Shown here one piece after another: positions 63,788 to 64,000 of a stretch of 64,000 nucleotides of DNA. Under the pieces are notes generated by a model. It had not been told where the DNA came from, ran no database searches, and worked only from the letters and a program-made list of their open reading frames with translations. A program made the translations under genes and the position numbers. Origin of the DNA: Trichocoleus sp. FACHB-46. Its GTDB lineage: Bacteria; Cyanobacteriota; Cyanobacteriia; FACHB-46. The stretch's first letter is position 1. Each line of letters starts with the position of its first letter. Where the stretch lies: positions 103,685 to 167,684 of the forward strand of contig NZ_JACJOD010000010.1 in NCBI RefSeq assembly GCF_014695385.1, given 5' to 3'.

Positions 63788-64000
63788 GGCGTTGCTGAAA
63801 GAGTAATGCTGGCTTTGGCACAATGAAGGTATGAAATGTCCTCAATGTCACTCCACTCACACAGCTAAAAACGGTCACCGTCGCGGCAGACAGTGCTATC
63901 AGTGCCAGCAGTGTGGTCGCCAATTTCTCGAGTCTTACCGTCCTTGGGCTTACTCCGATGACATCAAGCAACTGTGCATCAAAATGTATCTCAATGGCAT
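63788..64000 (+). mobile_element. IS1-family insertion sequence, left end (runs off the window)
   Basis: The element begins near 63788 (GGCGTTGCTGAAAGAG) within the first catalytic motif of the HAD gene. A transposase reading frame starts at 63831 and continues past the window end. The exact left boundary is inferred from where HAD coding similarity stops. The right end and target duplication are outside the window. Confidence 0.7.
63831..64000 (+). CDS. IS1-family transposase, N-terminal part (partial)
   Basis: The first 56 codons of an IS1-type transposase. It opens with a zinc ribbon: CPQC (Cys3 and Cys6) and, after GHRRGRQ, CYQCQQCGRQF. It continues LESYRPWAYSDDIKQLC into the helix-turn-helix region. 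These are the standard features of cyanobacterial IS1-like transposases that encode the whole enzyme in one frame or by frameshift. The start ATG has AAGGT immediately upstream. The DDE/DDD-type catalytic domain lies beyond the window, so intactness cannot be judged. Confidence 0.85.
   Translation, partial: MKCPQCHSTHTAKNGHRRGRQCYQCQQCGRQFLESYRPWAYSDDIKQLCIKMYLNG

Noticed and set aside
63138..63971. An uninterrupted 277-residue HAD protein
   Set aside because: The open frame continues upstream only because the 4-bp duplication shifts it into a frame without stops; the first ~90 residues are antisense IS sequence and out-of-frame HAD coding.
1..64000. GCGATCGC sites as possible regulatory repeats
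   Set aside because: This is the HIP1 octamer that is over-represented throughout many cyanobacterial genomes; its distribution here looks general rather than locus-specific.
1..64000. tRNA and rRNA genes
   Set aside because: I scanned the gaps for the T-loop pattern GGTTCGA and paired arms; the only hits are inside coding sequence. Small structured RNAs cannot be excluded without a covariance search.

Overview
The window comes from a cyanobacterial chromosome. The octamer GCGATCGC (HIP1) recurs throughout coding and non-coding DNA, and several genes belong to cyanobacterial or plastid lineages: a DesA-type acyl-lipid desaturase, a Ycf66 protein, an HHL1-like protein, an EGY-type site-2 protease and a short Nfu scaffold. 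The gene style and the NRPS cluster suggest a filamentous strain, but the sequence does not fix the genus.

Layout. 1-3.3 kb: 5' part of serS, a GH57 glucan enzyme and nfu. 3.3-8 kb: a sensor kinase, a small RHH-like protein and lepA. 8.7-11.2 kb: a UDP-sugar pair (UDP-glucuronate decarboxylase and UDP-glucose dehydrogenase). 11.3-21.4 kb: housekeeping and cell-envelope genes (degenerate metallo-beta-lactamase, site-2 protease, thrC, desA, a lipoprotein and two membrane proteins of unknown role). 21.6-25 kb: three glycosyltransferases. 25.2-30.7 kb: a three-gene operon encoding a winged-helix protein, a P-loop ATPase, and one protein that joins an RNase D-type exonuclease, a Cas4/RecB-type Fe-S nuclease and an FtsK-type DNA motor. 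30.7-39.4 kb: an HHL1-like gene, an orphan ParA, a glyoxalase-fold protein, ileS, ycf66 and gnd. 40-52.2 kb: a complete three-protein, three-module nonribosomal peptide synthetase ending in a thioesterase. 52.3-63 kb: two closely related PAS/GAF histidine kinases, a CheY-like regulator, an S41 protease, galU, two membrane-anchored proteins and a universal stress protein. 63.1-64 kb: a HAD phosphatase gene broken by a 4-bp duplication and by an IS1-family element that runs off the window.

Functional links. Ugd and UXS, with GalU 46 kb away, form a route from glucose-1-phosphate to UDP-glucose, UDP-glucuronate and UDP-xylose, which could feed the glycosyltransferases at 21.6-25 kb. The NRPS should make an N-methylated tripeptide: the first adenylation pocket reads as isoleucine-like, the second module carries the N-methyltransferase, and the third releases the product.

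The best candidate for an undescribed system is the 25.2-30.7 kb operon. It combines DNA recognition, an ATPase and a translocating nuclease, a set of parts expected of a DNA-processing or anti-invader machine. Its function is an inference from domain content and has not been shown. Palindromic dispersed repeats, a 28-bp tandem repeat in front of the NRPS and several enzymes that have lost catalytic residues are reported as separate findings.
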